The position numbers and the translations under genes were made by a program. Positions 33,608 through 41,577 of a stretch of 64,000 bases of DNA are shown piece by piece. The notes under the pieces are model-generated. The model was not told the origin of the DNA. It ran no database searches and saw nothing but the letters and a program-made list of their open reading frames with translations. Source of the stretch: Sinosporangium album. Lineage in GTDB: Bacteria; Actinomycetota; Actinomycetes; Streptosporangiales; Streptosporangiaceae. The stretch covers positions 248,001-312,000 of the forward strand of contig NZ_FNCN01000004.1 in the NCBI RefSeq assembly GCF_900100605.1, in the 5' to 3' direction. Position 1 is the first letter of the stretch. Every line of letters begins with the position of its first letter.

Positions 33608-34807
33608 TCAGTAGTCCTTGAGCCGGATCTCGTCGTGCAGCCGCGCGCCACCGCGCTGGAGCTTGGACAGCGATCTGATCAACCCGGTGGGCAGGGCGTT
33701 GGCCAGCCGGGCGGCCTGCACCATCGCCCACAGCCTCCCCGCCGAGTCGGGCACGAGAGTCCGAGCGGTGCCGCGGGCGAAAGTGCGACTTGCCAGGACG
33801 GGGGCATGCATCTCCCGCTCGTAACTCGTGAACGCCTTCACGTGGTCGCCGCCGGCCGCCGCCAACTCGCCGGCGAGCACGTATGCGCCGACGATCGCCA
33901 GGCTGGTGCCTCCGCCGACGGCCGGCCCCGGCGAATAGCCGGCGTCCCCGACCAGCGTCACCCGGCCGCGCGACCACGATTCCATGCGCACCTGGGTGAT
34001 CGAGTCGAAGTAGAACGCGGGGCTGTCGGCCATGTGCTCCAGAAGGCGGCCGACCTCGCCCCCGAGGGAGGCGATCCTTGAGCGGAGGATCTGCTTCTGC
34101 TGCTCGATGTCGCGATAGTCGTAGTCGATCTGTTCGCCGTGGAACAGGAAGATCGCCCGCGCGTCGCCAAGGTGCCGGTCACCGTAGATGCCCGCCAGGC
34201 GGCCCACGTCGACATATGTCAGTACCTGGCCGTCGAGGTTCAGGTAGTTGGGCAAGGAGAAGACGCCCAGGTAGGCGCCAATGAAGGTGGTGAACCGCTC
34301 CTCCGGACCGAAGGTGAGCCGGCGCACCGTCGAGTGCAGCCCGTCCGCCCCCACCACCAGGTCGAACCTGCGGGGATCACCTCGCTCGAACGTCACCTCG
34401 ACCCCGTCGGAGACCTCGACGATCGAGGCGATCGAGTCGCCGAAGACATACTCGACATGCTCGCGGGTGGCCTCGTAGAAGATCGTGCTCAGCTCGTCCC
34501 GCATCACCTCGATGTGCTCGTCGGAGACGGCCGCCGTCAAGTTCGCGACCTTGACGTCGACCCGCCGCCCCGTCCTTGGGGCCACCAGCGTCACGATGTC
34601 CGTCCCGGTCTTCTTCGCCTCGATCTTCTCGCGCAGGCCCATGCGCTCGACGACGCGTACGGCGGGCCGGAACAGGTCGACCGCGTGTCCGGCGGTCTTG
34701 CGCAGCGACCCTGCCCGCTCCACCACCGTCACGTCGAACCCGTACCGCCGCAGCCAGTACGCCAGGACCGGCCCGGCGACGCTCGCCCCCGAAACGAGGA
34801 TCCGCAT
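33608..34807 (-). CDS. FAD-dependent aromatic-type monooxygenase
   Basis: A 399-residue flavoprotein of the PHBH/TetX group. The N-terminal dinucleotide motif G-A-S-V-A-G-P, D-V-T-V-V-E-R, the conserved L-V-V-G-A-D-G-L-H-S-T-V-R, and the FAD-ribityl motif V-T-L-V-G-D-A-G-Y-S-P-G-P are all present. Such enzymes hydroxylate aromatic or polyketide substrates and some inactivate antibiotics, including tetracyclines or rifamycins; the substrate is not predictable here. It is divergent from a TetR gene, with a perfect operator-like repeat 23 bp upstream of its ATG, so ligand-induced expression is likely. Confidence 0.93.
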   Translation of the reverse strand: MRILVSGASVAGPVLAYWLRRYGFDVTVVERAGSLRKTAGHAVDLFRPAVRVVERMGLREKIEAKKTGTDIVTLVAPRTGRRVDVKVANLTAAVSDEHIEVMRDELSTIFYEATREHVEYVFGDSIASIVEVSDGVEVTFERGDPRRFDLVVGADGLHSTVRRLTFGPEERFTTFIGAYLGVFSLPNYLNLDGQVLTYVDVGRLAGIYGDRHLGDARAIFLFHGEQIDYDYRDIEQQKQILRSRIASLGGEVGRLLEHMADSPAFYFDSITQVRMESWSRGRVTLVGDAGYSPGPAVGGGTSLAIVGAYVLAGELAAAGGDHVKAFTSYEREMHAPVLASRTFARGTARTLVPDSAGRLWAMVQAARLANALPTGLIRSLSKLQRGGARLHDEIRLKDY

Positions 34808-34830
34808 GATCCACCACCCCTTCGTTATTT

Positions 34831-34848
34831 ACTTACCGGATGGTAAGT
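34831..34848. promoter_or_regulatory. TetR-type operator between divergent genes
   Basis: ACTTACC-ggat-GGTAAGT, a perfect 7-4-7 inverted repeat located in the monooxygenase promoter region and about 100 bp from the TetR start. Confidence 0.82.
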
Positions 34849-34946
34849 GAACTCGGGTGTGACCGGCAATCCCTTACCTGTCGATAGATCGGTCAGCGCG
34901 TAGGATGCGCTTCGCGCCGTCGCGGCGCGGAGTGGGGAGGCGAACA

Positions 34947-35486
34947 GTGGCGCGAGCAAGACCGTCGGACACCAGGGCCAGAATCCAGGCGGCCGCGCTG
35001 GACCTGTTCACCGAGAAAGGCATCCAACAGACCAGCCTCCGTGAGATCGCCGACCGGCTCGGCGTCACGAAGCCCGCCCTCTACTACCACTTCGCATCCC
35101 GTGATGACCTGGTGCGGAGCCTTATCCAGCCCCTCGTCGACGACTTCGAGACGTTCATCACCGAACAGGAGGCGGCTGCCCCCGTGGAGCCGCGCGCCCT
35201 GCTCGCCGCCTACTTCGACGTCCAATACCGGCACAGGCAGCTCATGCTCCTCGTCATACGCGATGTCAGCGTGCTGTCCTCCCACAACCTCGGCGCCAAA
35301 ATCCACGAATGGCGAAACCGCCTCCTCACCCTCCTTATAGGCCCGACCCCATCCCTCGCCGACCTGACCCGGGCCATCGTGGCAGTCGGCGGCCTCGCCG
35401 ACTGCACCATCCAGCTCTTCGACGCTCCCCGGGACGATCTGCGAACCGCGTCCGTCAACGCCGCCTGCGCCGCCTTCGGCATCTGA
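34947..35486 (+). CDS. TetR-family regulator of the FAD monooxygenase
   Basis: A 179-residue repressor. The N-terminal helix-turn-helix is clear: A-L-D-L-F-T-E-K-G-I-Q-Q-T-S-L-R-E-I-A, L-G-V-T-K-P-A-L-Y-Y-H-F. The GTG at 34947 has GGGGAGG upstream; the frame to 34905 is too long for the family. The ligand-binding half carries C-T-I-Q-L-F near the end. Divergent from the monooxygenase with an operator between them, it probably represses that gene until an inducer, perhaps the enzyme's substrate, binds. Confidence 0.93.
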   Translation: MARARPSDTRARIQAAALDLFTEKGIQQTSLREIADRLGVTKPALYYHFASRDDLVRSLIQPLVDDFETFITEQEAAAPVEPRALLAAYFDVQYRHRQLMLLVIRDVSVLSSHNLGAKIHEWRNRLLTLLIGPTPSLADLTRAIVAVGGLADCTIQLFDAPRDDLRTASVNAACAAFGI

Positions 35487-35602
35487 CCGAGACCGCCGAG
35501 GCGTCGTCGTGGGCTACGGCCAGGCGGTGAACCATAGCCGTTTGCGGCTGGTAACAGTTCTCACCTGCACCTCATGAAGGTCGGGACCCATTCCGCCCTT
35601 TG

Positions 35603-36538
35603 TTACGTCGTGAGAGTTCTCCGGTATGCCGAAGGGCTGGTCCTATATTCACGGGTGAACGCCGTGCTGAGGGAGTATGCGGAGGAGTATCCGACTCGTG
35701 CTGCGATGGTGTCGAGTGTGGTGTATGGGTCGGTGAGCATGTCTCGGGCGAGCGAAAGGCGCCACCGGGTGAGGTAGGTCATCGGCGGCGTACCGATCTG
35801 GGCGGTGAATCGCGCGGCGAGGCCGGAGCGTGACACGCGCGCGTGCGCGGCGAGGGTGTTGAGCGTCCATCGCTGTTCCGGCCGTGTATGGATGACATCC
35901 AGCACCATGCGCACAGGCTCGTCGTCGATTCCTGCCAGCCATGCCCCTGCGGAGCTGGTGGTGGCCCATGTGCGGACCGTCGTGATCGTGATCGCGTCGA
36001 TGAGCCGGTCGAGCATTGCGGTCTGCCCAGGCGAATCAGCATGCAGTTCGCCAAGGAGAACTCCGATCAGCCCGGGGAGGGCCGTGCCCGAGGGAGCTTT
36101 CACGACGGTGGGGAGAACGTTGAGGATGCGCTCGCCGACGCTGCTGACCGTGGTGTAGCTGGCCACAATGGCCTGGTCAGGACCGTCCGAGTCGTTTCCC
36201 CAGTGGCGCAGACCATGGCGATACGTCAGGTCGAGTGGTTCACCCGTGGGAGACCGGCAACGTTGGTGTTCGTCGATGATCGCGATGTCGTCGCTTCCTT
36301 CCGCGTCGGTGACGCGATACGGATGCGGTCCTTTGACCAGTGCGACATCACCGCAGGTAAGAAGCTCTGAATCAGCGCCATTGTCCGGCGCGAGGCGGCA
36401 GGCCCCCCGTGTCACGAGAACCAGGGTCAAAGGGGCACGGTCGTTGACGTTGACAGCCCACGGCGTGCGCATCGTCATCAGCAGGGAGAACGCGCATGAT
36501 GCCCGAGGGTGTGTGAGGAGTCGCGATAGTGGATCCAT
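35603..36538 (-). CDS. AraC-family transcriptional regulator
   Basis: A 311-residue regulator with an N-terminal cupin-type sensor domain (L-T-L-V-L-V-T-R-G-A-C, G-D-V-A-L-V-K-G-P-H-P-Y) and a C-terminal double helix-turn-helix: W-T-L-N-T-L-A-A-H-A-R-V-S-R-S-G-L-A-A-R-F, P-M-T-Y-L-T-R-W-R-L, G-Y-S-S-A-Y-S-L-S-T-A-F-T-R-E-Y. Start is uncertain between ATG 36538 and ATG 36550. It is divergent from an NAD(P)-binding protein gene, a pairing often seen, and likely controls it. Confidence 0.92.
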   Translation of the reverse strand: MDPLSRLLTHPRASCAFSLLMTMRTPWAVNVNDRAPLTLVLVTRGACRLAPDNGADSELLTCGDVALVKGPHPYRVTDAEGSDDIAIIDEHQRCRSPTGEPLDLTYRHGLRHWGNDSDGPDQAIVASYTTVSSVGERILNVLPTVVKAPSGTALPGLIGVLLGELHADSPGQTAMLDRLIDAITITTVRTWATTSSAGAWLAGIDDEPVRMVLDVIHTRPEQRWTLNTLAAHARVSRSGLAARFTAQIGTPPMTYLTRWRLSLARDMLTDPYTTLDTIAARVGYSSAYSLSTAFTREYRTSPSAYRRTLTT

Positions 36539-36621
36539 GGCCTCCCACATTAGACGATTGCGTATCTATCATGGATGCGAAGATATTCATCGTCCAGCCG
36601 TTGTCGGGTGGAATGGCCGGT

Positions 36622-37443
36622 ATGAGTTCACGAGAGATTCTGATCACTGCCCCTACCGGCCGTACCGGGAGTCGTGTCGCTGCCCGCATCGAGGGTGCGG
36701 GCTTCGTTGCCCGACGAGCCTCACGCTCCACGGAGGTCCGTTTCGACTGGCACGATGAGACCACGTGGAATGACGCGCTGGCCGGCGTGCACGCGGCCTA
36801 CCTGTGTTACAGCCCGGATCTCGCGATCCCGGGTACCGACCAGATCATCGCTGCTTTCGCCGAACGGGCGGCCGTTCACGGCGTCGACAAGCTGGTTCTG
36901 CTGTCCGGGCGTGGTGAGGCCGGTGCGGAAGCCTGCGAGCGGGCCGTGTTCGCCGCCTCGCCGTCCGCGGTGGTGCTGCGGTGTGCATGGTTCCAAGAGA
37001 ACTTCAGCGAACACTTCCTGACGTGGCCGGTTCGGCAGGGGAGGATCGCGGTGCCGGCCGGGCAGACGCCGGAGCCGTTCATCAGCCTGGACGACATCGC
37101 CGACATCGCGCACCTCGCTCTCACTACGGGCGCCCATGCCGGCGAGGTTCTGGAACTGACGGGACCAGAAGCTCTCACATTCGCCCAAGTCGCGAAGATC
37201 CTCTCGGAAGCCCGCGGACAGACCGTGGTGTATGAACCGCTCGAGACGTCGGCGTTCATCAGCGAGCAGTGCGAGGCCGGTCTCGACCGTGAGAGCGCCG
37301 AAGCGCTGGCGTGGTTGTTTGCCGAGGTCCTTGACGGGCGCAATGTCGACACCACCGACACCGTGCAGCGGGTCCTTGGACGGCTGGCACGTCCCTTCGC
37401 CGGCTACGCGCGCGCCGCGGCCGAAGCGGGAGCATGGGCCTGA
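36622..37443 (+). CDS. NAD(P)-binding (NmrA-like) Rossmann-fold protein
   Basis: A 273-residue atypical short-chain dehydrogenase. It begins with I-L-I-T-A-P-T-G-R-T-G-S-R-V, a variant of the dinucleotide loop, continues with A-Y-L-C-Y-S-P-D, L-V-L-L-S-G-R-G-E-A-G and L-R-C-A-W-F-Q-E-N-F, and lacks the classical Y-x3-K pair. Members are oxidoreductases or redox-sensing regulators. The start is placed at ATG 36622; ATG 36613 is also possible. Divergent AraC partner. Confidence 0.9.
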   Translation: MSSREILITAPTGRTGSRVAARIEGAGFVARRASRSTEVRFDWHDETTWNDALAGVHAAYLCYSPDLAIPGTDQIIAAFAERAAVHGVDKLVLLSGRGEAGAEACERAVFAASPSAVVLRCAWFQENFSEHFLTWPVRQGRIAVPAGQTPEPFISLDDIADIAHLALTTGAHAGEVLELTGPEALTFAQVAKILSEARGQTVVYEPLETSAFISEQCEAGLDRESAEALAWLFAEVLDGRNVDTTDTVQRVLGRLARPFAGYARAAAEAGAWA

Positions 37444-37495
37444 GTTCCGTGGTCATCGGGCGAGAAAGAAGGCACTGATGGGCGTCGCTTCCACA

Positions 37496-39844
37496 TTAAC
37501 TAGGGACCGAAATCGGTAGATCCCGTAAATGCACGATGTCGAGGCGTGAGACGGCACGTGTCAGCACCACGTAGAGCCGATTGAGTCCCCGCTCTTCGGC
37601 TTCCGCGATCTCGGCGGGCTCGACGACCACGACGTGGTCGAACTCCAGTCCTTTCGCCAGTGTCGCCGGCAGCACCGTGACCCGGCCGTGTCCGCCATCC
37701 GACCGGTCAGGAGTGTGCGGCTGCGGGGGCACCGTCTGAGCTGTGCCGCCCGGGCGGCGACTGCTGTCGGCATGGGTGGGTGAGGGGAGGGCTGAGTGCC
37801 TCTCCTGAACCTTGGGAAGTGTGCCGTCAGGGGGATCGGCCGTGGCCGGTACGTCGAGTCGCGGCCTGTCATGTGAGGTCCGCGGGTCGGCCACTCGGTC
37901 GCCTCCGCCCGCCCAGATGGCATGCGCTGCTTCCGAGGTGTTGTTGCCGGGCGGATTCTCCTCCCTATCGTGGGTGCCCGTGGCCGGTTGAGCCCTGTCG
38001 AGTCCGAACGGCTCAGTGTGGGCGATGCCGGCTGCGCTCAAGTCCGCGACCAAGGTGGGGAGCCTAGCGTCGGCGGCGATGACGGCGATCGAGCCTTCGT
38101 GGCTGAGCGCGTCGCGCACTGCCGCGACAGTTGCCCTGTGAAGGCCATCGGCCCGTTGTGTGCGGAGCTGTCCGTCGGAGCGGAACGACCGGGTTTGCGG
38201 CACGTCGACGCCCAGCACACTGAGAAGTCGGTTGGCCATGGCGACGACCATGGAGGGAACGCGGTAGCCGGTGGTCAGGGCCACCACGCGCGCGTCGGGC
38301 TTGCCCAGATGAGCGAGCTGATCAGGCCAGTTGCGGGCGGACCACGGAGTGGTGCCCTGGGCGAGGTCGCCGAGCACGGTGACGGAACCATGGGCGCTTC
38401 GCCGGGCGACGGCACGACACTGCATGGGTGACAGGTCCTGGGCCTCATCGACGATCACATGACCGTATCCCCGAGGTCTTTCGAGCAACCCCGCCACCTC
38501 GTCGATAAGCACGGCGTCGGCCGCCGTCCAGGCGACCCGCTTGAGGCTTCGCGGTGGACTCGGCCATGCGATCGCGGTCTGCTCCTCCGGGGTGAGCAGG
38601 CCGTCGGCGGCCTTGGCGAGTGCCGACGTGTCGCCGAGCAGGTCGGCCACGACCTGCTCGGCCCGCACTGCGGGCCAGACGACCGCCAGAAACGGCGCGA
38701 CCGCCCGCTCCATCTTGCGCTCCCAAGCCGCGTTGGGGCTGCGCCCTCTGATCTCCGCCTGCCGCCGCAGCAGGGCCGCGAGCCGGGAGAGCACACGCTC
38801 CCGGCCCACGGAGTATGTGGTCGCCTCACGCCTGGTGTCGTCGACGACACGGCGAAAGTCCTCCTCCGGGATGCGCCAGCGGTATGAGCCGTCGGCGACG
38901 ACGACGGGCTCATTCGGTTTGCGAACCCTGGCGTAGAGGGCACGGCGCAACACCTCCGCCATCCGCGCATCGTGCTTGATGGACGCGGCCCGGTCGACTT
39001 CGCCGAGGGAATGGGAACTCGTCCCCGCGCTTCCGACCGTGTTTCTCCCGACATGGGGCGGCACACGGACGCCGAGAATGCGGTCGACCGTGGTCTGCTC
39101 CACATCGACCTCCCCCAACGCGGGCAGCACCGCTGAGATGTAGCCGAGAAAGGCCCGGTTGGGCCCAAGCACGAGCACGCCTCCGCGTTCAAGCCGCTGC
39201 CGGTAGGCATAGAGCAGGTAGGCGGCTCGGTGAAGCCCGACCGCCGTCTTGCCCGTGCCCGGCGCGCCTTGGACGCACAGCGACTCGTCGAGCCCGCTTC
39301 GGACGAGGTCGTCCTGCTCGGGTTGGATCGTCGCGACGATGTCGCGCATCGGGCCGACACGCGGGCGTTCGATTTCGGTCGCCACGATGCGGCTTGTCTC
39401 CCCGAGGTCTTCACCGCGGTCGAGGCGCTCGTCCTCAAAGCCGCTGAGGACGGACTCCGACCAGCCGAAGCGCCGCCGCCTGGCGATGCCGAGCGGGTCG
39501 CGTGCGCTCGCCCGGTAGAAGGCGCGCGAGACCGGCGCCCGCCAGTCGATCACTATGGGCTGACCGCCGGGTTGGCCGGAGATGTGGCGACGGCCGATGT
39601 AATAGCGCCGCCCGCGATGATCTCCGGTGGCGAAGTCGAGGCGCCCGAAGAACGGAGGGCCGTCCGGCTCCTCGCCGAGCTCCTTGGCGAGGCTCTTGAG
39701 GTGGCGCCCCAGCCGTTCGGCGCTGTATCGATCGCCCGCGACCCGCTCCCCGACGATCACGTTGTGGCGTGCGCCGTCGAGCATCGCCCGCAACGCCTCC
39801 CGGCATCGCATGACGTAGGCCCTTTCGTCGTCCAGCTCAGCCAT
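37496..39844 (-). CDS. HelD-type ATPase (RNA polymerase-associated, UvrD-like)
   Basis: A 782-residue SF1 helicase-like protein. Residues 1-70 are the N-terminal coiled-coil-type region; F-G-R-L-D-F and Y-Y-I-G-R-R-H-I follow. Walker A is G-A-P-G-T-G-K-T at 193-200, Walker B is V-I-V-D-E-A-Q-D-L-S, and late motifs T-L-A-K-G-L-E-F-D-H-V-V and Y-V-V-L-T-R-A complete the ATPase. HelD proteins pull RNA polymerase off nucleic acid and recycle it; the related HelR displaces rifamycins. Between the ATPase lobes (about 620-715) is a low-complexity Pro/Asp/Thr-rich stretch that looks like an insertion. It is divergent from a TetR gene, so its expression is probably inducible. Confidence 0.92.
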   Translation of the reverse strand: MAELDDERAYVMRCREALRAMLDGARHNVIVGERVAGDRYSAERLGRHLKSLAKELGEEPDGPPFFGRLDFATGDHRGRRYYIGRRHISGQPGGQPIVIDWRAPVSRAFYRASARDPLGIARRRRFGWSESVLSGFEDERLDRGEDLGETSRIVATEIERPRVGPMRDIVATIQPEQDDLVRSGLDESLCVQGAPGTGKTAVGLHRAAYLLYAYRQRLERGGVLVLGPNRAFLGYISAVLPALGEVDVEQTTVDRILGVRVPPHVGRNTVGSAGTSSHSLGEVDRAASIKHDARMAEVLRRALYARVRKPNEPVVVADGSYRWRIPEEDFRRVVDDTRREATTYSVGRERVLSRLAALLRRQAEIRGRSPNAAWERKMERAVAPFLAVVWPAVRAEQVVADLLGDTSALAKAADGLLTPEEQTAIAWPSPPRSLKRVAWTAADAVLIDEVAGLLERPRGYGHVIVDEAQDLSPMQCRAVARRSAHGSVTVLGDLAQGTTPWSARNWPDQLAHLGKPDARVVALTTGYRVPSMVVAMANRLLSVLGVDVPQTRSFRSDGQLRTQRADGLHRATVAAVRDALSHEGSIAVIAADARLPTLVADLSAAGIAHTEPFGLDRAQPATGTHDREENPPGNNTSEAAHAIWAGGGDRVADPRTSHDRPRLDVPATADPPDGTLPKVQERHSALPSPTHADSSRRPGGTAQTVPPQPHTPDRSDGGHGRVTVLPATLAKGLEFDHVVVVEPAEIAEAEERGLNRLYVVLTRAVSRLDIVHLRDLPISVPS

Positions 39845-39858
39845 GACGCCCCCACGAA

Positions 39859-39890
39859 GTTAACTCGGTCAAGAGATTGACCAGGTTAAC
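39859..39890. promoter_or_regulatory. Long inverted repeat between HelD and TetR genes
   Basis: GTTAACTCGGTCAA (39859-39872) and TTGACCAGGTTAAC (39877-39890) pair except for two central bases of each arm, with a 4-bp spacer. It covers the middle of the 67-bp gap between the start codons, so one bound regulator would control both genes. Confidence 0.82.
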
Positions 39891-39911
39891 ACTCTTGATA
39901 GAGTGCACGGC

Positions 39912-40526
39912 ATGGCAGGACTGAGAGATCTCAAGAAGCAGCGCGTGCACGACGCGATCTCGTCGGCGGCGATCACCTTGTTCCTGGAGCGGGGCTTCAG
40001 TGACGTGTCCGTCGCCGAGGTGGCGTTGGCGGCGGAGATCTCCAAGCCGACCCTGTTCAAATACTTTCCGACCAAGGAAGACCTGGTCCTCCACCGCATA
40101 GCCGACCACGAAGGGGAAGCGGCGCGGGTCGTGCGGGCGCGCCCGCGGGGAGAGGGCGCCCTGGCGGCGCTGCACCGCCATTTCATGGCCGGCCTCGACC
40201 GGCGCGACCCCGTGACCGGGCTCAACGACACTCGCGAGGTGATCGAATATCACCGCATGGTGTTCTCCGTGCCGAGCCTGGCCGCCCGCCTCTTCCAGCA
40301 CATGGCCGCCGACGAGGAGAGACTCGCGGAAGCGCTCACCGAGGTGACCGACGATCTCACCGCGCGCCTCGCCGCCGGTCAGGTCCTCTCCACTCAGCGG
40401 GTGCTGGCCCGGCACAACTGGCACAAGCTCGACCAGGGCGGCACGGTGACCGAGGTTCACCCCCAGTCCGTCGCAGCCGCCGATCACGCGTTCGCCATGC
40501 TCAGAGACGGGCTTGCCTTAGCCTGA
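39912..40526 (+). CDS. TetR-family regulator divergent from HelD
   Basis: A 204-residue TetR protein. The N-terminal DNA-binding domain reads A-I-T-L-F-L-E-R-G-F-S-D-V-S-V-A-E-V-A and A-E-I-S-K-P-T-L-F-K-Y-F-P-T-K-E-D-L. The C-terminal part is a helical ligand-binding domain. The ATG at 39912 is 21 bp from the shared inverted repeat; no clear ribosome-binding site is seen, so it may be near-leaderless. Its target is inferred to be the HelD gene and itself. Confidence 0.93.
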   Translation: MAGLRDLKKQRVHDAISSAAITLFLERGFSDVSVAEVALAAEISKPTLFKYFPTKEDLVLHRIADHEGEAARVVRARPRGEGALAALHRHFMAGLDRRDPVTGLNDTREVIEYHRMVFSVPSLAARLFQHMAADEERLAEALTEVTDDLTARLAAGQVLSTQRVLARHNWHKLDQGGTVTEVHPQSVAAADHAFAMLRDGLALA

Positions 40527-40577
40527 GAGCGGGTCGGTGTCCGTTCGAAGCCGAGCCTAGAAGCCCGCGCTCAGGCT
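40520..40577 (+). terminator. Terminator overlapping the TetR stop codon
   Basis: AGCCTGAGAGCGGG (40520-40533, containing the stop) pairs with CCCGCGCTCAGGCT (40564-40577) at 13 of 14 positions around a 30-nt loop. It lies between convergent genes. Confidence 0.65.
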
Positions 40578-40696
40578 CACGTGGCTGTGCCGTGGGCCTT
40601 GAGCGCCTCGCCCATCGGCGCTGCGGTGCCGCACACCGCGGGCACGTTGCGCGGTCCGTCAGCCTTGCCGGACAGGACACCGCCGGAGGTAGGACG

Positions 40697-41380
40697 TCAC
40701 TTGAAAAAGATGTAGAACGCCGCGTCGCGTGCGAGCAGGAAACCGACGATGCCGAGAGCCCAGCCGACCATCGATTCGGAGTTCTTCGTGATCCAGTTCC
40801 GTAGCCTCTCCAGCTTGGGGGCAAGCCACCCTCCGACGATGCCGCGCAGGCCCATGAGCAGCAGCGGGGGTGTGATCATGACGAGCACATACGCGGCCAG
40901 GATCGGCAGCCACTGCGTCGCGGGCAAGGAGGCGTTGGTCATCATGCCGATCGCGGCGAGATAGGGCACCATGGTCGCCACTTCCAGCACACCGGCGGTC
41001 AATGCGAGCGCCACCATGCCTCCTGGGCCGCCCAGACGGGGCTCCAGCCGCCGCGAAGGCTTTCCCTGCTTCTCCCGACGCTTCGGGTCGAACTTAAAGC
41101 TCAGCGCGAAGAGTCCCACGCCCAGCGCCAATTGCACCCAATATGCCGTACGGCTCTGCAGCGCATCCTGGAAGTTCTCCATGAATGCGGTCAAACCGAG
41201 CAGCAGGGCCACGCCGATCAGAAAGTAGAAGGTGGCGAGCGTCCCCAGATAGACGAACATCCGCGATGCCCGGAATCGGTCGGCGACCACCAGCATGTAC
41301 ACAGGGATGCCGAGGGTGCCGAAGCTCATGCTGTCGACCAGTGCCAGAGCGATCAGGGTGAGTAACAGGGCGGTCGTCAC
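40697..41380 (-). CDS. GAP-family (Sap-like) membrane protein
   Basis: A 227-residue integral membrane protein with about six helices, starting L-L-L-T-L-I-A-L-A-L-V-D-S-M-S-F-G-T-L. It has the pattern of the GAP/Sap family, related to the LysE fold, whose mycobacterial members act in export of glycolipids. A basic loop follows the third helix (D-P-K-R-R-E-K-Q-G-K-P-S-R-R). The GTG at 41380 is chosen because it opens the first helix; the longer frame is polar. It is divergent from a P450 gene. Confidence 0.82.
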   Translation of the reverse strand: MTTALLLTLIALALVDSMSFGTLGIPVYMLVVADRFRASRMFVYLGTLATFYFLIGVALLLGLTAFMENFQDALQSRTAYWVQLALGVGLFALSFKFDPKRREKQGKPSRRLEPRLGGPGGMVALALTAGVLEVATMVPYLAAIGMMTNASLPATQWLPILAAYVLVMITPPLLLMGLRGIVGGWLAPKLERLRNWITKNSESMVGWALGIVGFLLARDAAFYIFFK

Positions 41381-41577
41381 ATGACGATTCTTGGGCGGGT
41401 CGACGCACCGAGCATCCTCCCCGACATCGAACCGTCCGTACACCTTTTGTCGTACGCCCAAGGGCCTCCCCGGCATCGACTGGGGCGCTACGCCCGCGCC
41501 CTGCGGCTGTCAAGCCGCGCCGTGATCACGCCTCGCTTGGTCGACGTTCGTCTGGGTAGGGCACCAGCGGGGGAATC

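Noticed and set aside
39845-39911. Rifamycin-associated element upstream of the HelD gene
   Set aside because: The inverted repeat present differs from the element as I know it and fits a TetR operator; no element-like sequence seen.
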